Below are positions 6,528 to 7,417 of a DNA stretch of 7,417 nucleotides, piece by piece. The notes beneath the pieces were generated by a model. That model worked only from the letters and a program-made list of their open reading frames with translations. It had not been told where the DNA came from and searched no databases. Source of the stretch: CAZAGT01 sp964484515 (GTDB taxonomy: Bacteria > Desulfobacterota > DSM-4660 > Desulfatiglandales > HGW-15); assembly GCA_964484515.1 (NCBI GenBank), contig CAZAGT010000260.1:1-7417 (forward strand). Reading direction: 5' to 3'. Every line of letters begins with the position of its first letter. Position 1 is the first letter of the stretch. The translations under genes were made by a program, and so were the position numbers.

Positions 6528-6557
6528 CTATTATTCAACAAAAATTCTTACATGGAC

Positions 6558-6565
6558 GGAGCAGG
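6558..6565 (+). promoter_or_regulatory. Shine-Dalgarno deciding the HpaI-type aldolase start
   Basis: GGAG at 6558-6561 lies 7 nt before ATG 6569, with a second purine run (AGGAAG, 6563-6568) abutting the codon. TTG 6482 and the internal frame before 6569 have no such site and overlap the promoter. Confidence 0.7.
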
Positions 6566-6568
6566 AAG

Positions 6569-7339
6569 ATGGTAATTACGGAGAGTATCAGAAGATTCAA
6601 AGAGAAAGTGAAGGACGGGTATGTCGTGGGGCCCTTCTCGAAGGTATCCGATGCGGGTTTCATCGAAATCATGGGACACGCGGGCCTCGATTTCGTAATC
6701 CTCGATCTTGAGCACGGTCCAAATACGGTTGAAACCATGCAGAATCTGATCCGGGCGGCCATCGTGGCCGACATCTTTCCGATCGCGCGGGTCAAGGAGC
6801 GAGTCCCCTCTTCGATCAAGGAGGTCCTGGACATCGGTGTAGGCGGAATCCACGTCCCCCAGATCACCTGTAAGGCAGACGCTGAGGAGGTCATGCACCA
6901 CGCAAAGTTCGCACCCGCAGGAATGCGAGGGGTCGATCGCTTTGCAAGGGCCGGAGGATACTCCGCCATGGACCGTTTCAAGTATTTCGAGGAGGCTAAT
7001 GAATCCGTGATCATTTTGGGCCTCGAGGGTACCGAGGCCATTGAAAAAGTCGATGAGATCATTGCGGTCGACGGGGTCGATATGATCTTCGTCGGACCCT
7101 ACGATCTCTCACAATCACTGGGTGTCACCGGCCAGATCGACCACCCCAAAGTAAGCGAGAAGATGAAGGAGATCATCGACAAATGCGCACCCAAAGGAAT
7201 CGCCGTGGGCAATTTCGTGGAGACCATCGAAAGCGCCAGAAAGTGGCGGGACCTTGGGGTCAAATACATCTGCTATTCCGTGGATGCGGGCATCTTTTAC
7301 GATGCCTGCCGGGCTCTCGTCCATGAGGTAAGGGCATGA
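6569..7339 (+). CDS. HpcH/HpaI-family metal-dependent aldolase
   Basis: A class II pyruvate-type aldolase of the HpcH/HpaI family (cytosolic TIM barrel), which cleaves or forms 4-hydroxy-2-oxo acids to pyruvate plus an aldehyde. Counting from ATG 6569 it has 256 residues, the typical length. Visible landmarks are DLEHGPN (catalytic His49), ARV (Arg74), the substrate loop HVPQ (95-98), FAPAGMRG (114-121), GLEG with metal ligand Glu153, and GPYDLS with metal ligand Asp179. These match the hydroxy-heptenedioate and 2-keto-3-deoxy-rhamnonate aldolase branches, which cannot be told apart here. The open frame extends back to TTG 6482, but that stretch holds the -35, -10 and start dyad, so it is excluded. 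The gene is divergent from the transaldolase operon, and the next plus-strand gene begins 22 bp after its stop, implying an operon to the right. Confidence 0.9.
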   Translation: MVITESIRRFKEKVKDGYVVGPFSKVSDAGFIEIMGHAGLDFVILDLEHGPNTVETMQNLIRAAIVADIFPIARVKERVPSSIKEVLDIGVGGIHVPQITCKADAEEVMHHAKFAPAGMRGVDRFARAGGYSAMDRFKYFEEANESVIILGLEGTEAIEKVDEIIAVDGVDMIFVGPYDLSQSLGVTGQIDHPKVSEKMKEIIDKCAPKGIAVGNFVETIESARKWRDLGVKYICYSVDAGIFYDACRALVHEVRA

Positions 7340-7346
7340 TGCGGAA

Positions 7347-7352
7347 AGGAGG
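7347..7352 (+). promoter_or_regulatory. Shine-Dalgarno of the right-edge gene
   Basis: AGGAGG lies 9 nt before ATG 7362, within a 22-bp spacer after the aldolase stop. It makes 7362 a credible start despite the short visible frame and points to translation of a co-transcribed second gene. Confidence 0.75.
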
Positions 7353-7361
7353 CCTATAAAG

Positions 7362-7417
7362 ATGGGCTCCTCACAAGAATTTGTGGGCGAAAAAACCGTT
7401 TCCAGCCTCTGCGGTGG
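7362..7417 (+). CDS. Start of an unidentified gene, cut by the right window edge
   Basis: Only 18 codons plus two bases are visible, opening MGSSQEFVGEKTVSSLCGG. A strong AGGAGG site and the 22-bp distance from the aldolase gene support a real co-transcribed start. No membrane segment or export signal is evident in this stretch. The VSSLCGG motif with a Cys near residue 17 recalls N-termini of molybdopterin oxidoreductases that begin a Cys-rich iron-sulphur motif, but one Cys is not enough to assign it. Confidence 0.6.
   Translation, partial: MGSSQEFVGEKTVSSLCG

Larger units (their letters stand above)
6176..6568. other. Divergent intergenic control region (transaldolase operon / HpaI-type aldolase)
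   Basis: This 393-bp region separates two divergently transcribed units and contains no convincing gene. It carries a minus-strand promoter (6278-6306), a plus-strand promoter (6482-6510), dyads over both predicted start points (6260-6271 and 6509-6527), and a central cluster of short dyads: GAGTC-GCT-GACTC at 6373-6385 and CGATG-AG-CATCG at 6388-6399, the latter flanked by two TCGGCG copies 13 bp apart. No regulator gene lies in the window, and none of these sites matches an operator I can name. Confidence 0.6.

Noticed and set aside
6535..7062. 175-codon minus-strand open frame
   Set aside because: It is antisense to the HpaI-type aldolase and its promoter, with low-complexity Ser/Pro/Arg-rich composition and no motif.
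7335..7358. Short frame starting at the ATG overlapping the aldolase stop
   Set aside because: It ends after seven codons at TAA, and the AGGAGG inside it serves the ATG at 7362.

Overview
The window reads as ordinary bacterial chromosome of moderately high GC, with dense genes, strong Shine-Dalgarno sequences and sigma70-type promoters. No rRNA, tRNA, CRISPR array, transposase or phage gene was found. The gene families do not fix the taxon. Two intergenic repeats (a ~129-nt imperfect palindrome at 1446-1574 and a short heptamer tandem at 1728-1755) resemble dispersed repeats I associate with Desulfobacterota (former deltaproteobacteria). That placement is an inference from memory, not a demonstrated result.

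Layout, right to left on the minus strand: a strong promoter at 6278-6306 drives a three-gene carbon operon. Its genes are a long-form transaldolase (4988-6175), an NAD-dependent D-2-hydroxyacid dehydrogenase with a GTG start (3909-4925) and a full-length transketolase (1829-3862). A 466-bp gap (1363-1828) holds the repeats. It is followed by a second minus-strand unit: a DapA-superfamily Schiff-base aldolase/lyase (475-1362 after start correction) and, 5 bp downstream, a HAD-family hydrolase that runs off the left edge (1-469). On the plus strand, divergent from the transaldolase, a promoter at 6482-6510 drives an HpcH/HpaI-type metal-dependent aldolase (6569-7339 after start correction). A further gene starts at 7362 and runs off the right edge.

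How the genes could work together: transaldolase and transketolase form the non-oxidative pentose-phosphate carbon shuffle. The dehydrogenase and the two aldolases, which belong to families that usually split or form 2-oxo acids, suggest handling of a hydroxy- or keto-acid derived from a sugar or sugar acid. The substrate cannot be read from this sequence. The clearest oddities are a Gln in the transaldolase where classical transaldolases carry the catalytic Glu, an Asn in HAD motif I, loss of the DHDPS carboxylate-binding Arg in the DapA-like protein, and dyads sitting on both divergent transcription starts. I did not find convincing evidence of a wholly new system; the best candidate is the uncharacterised metabolic cluster itself.
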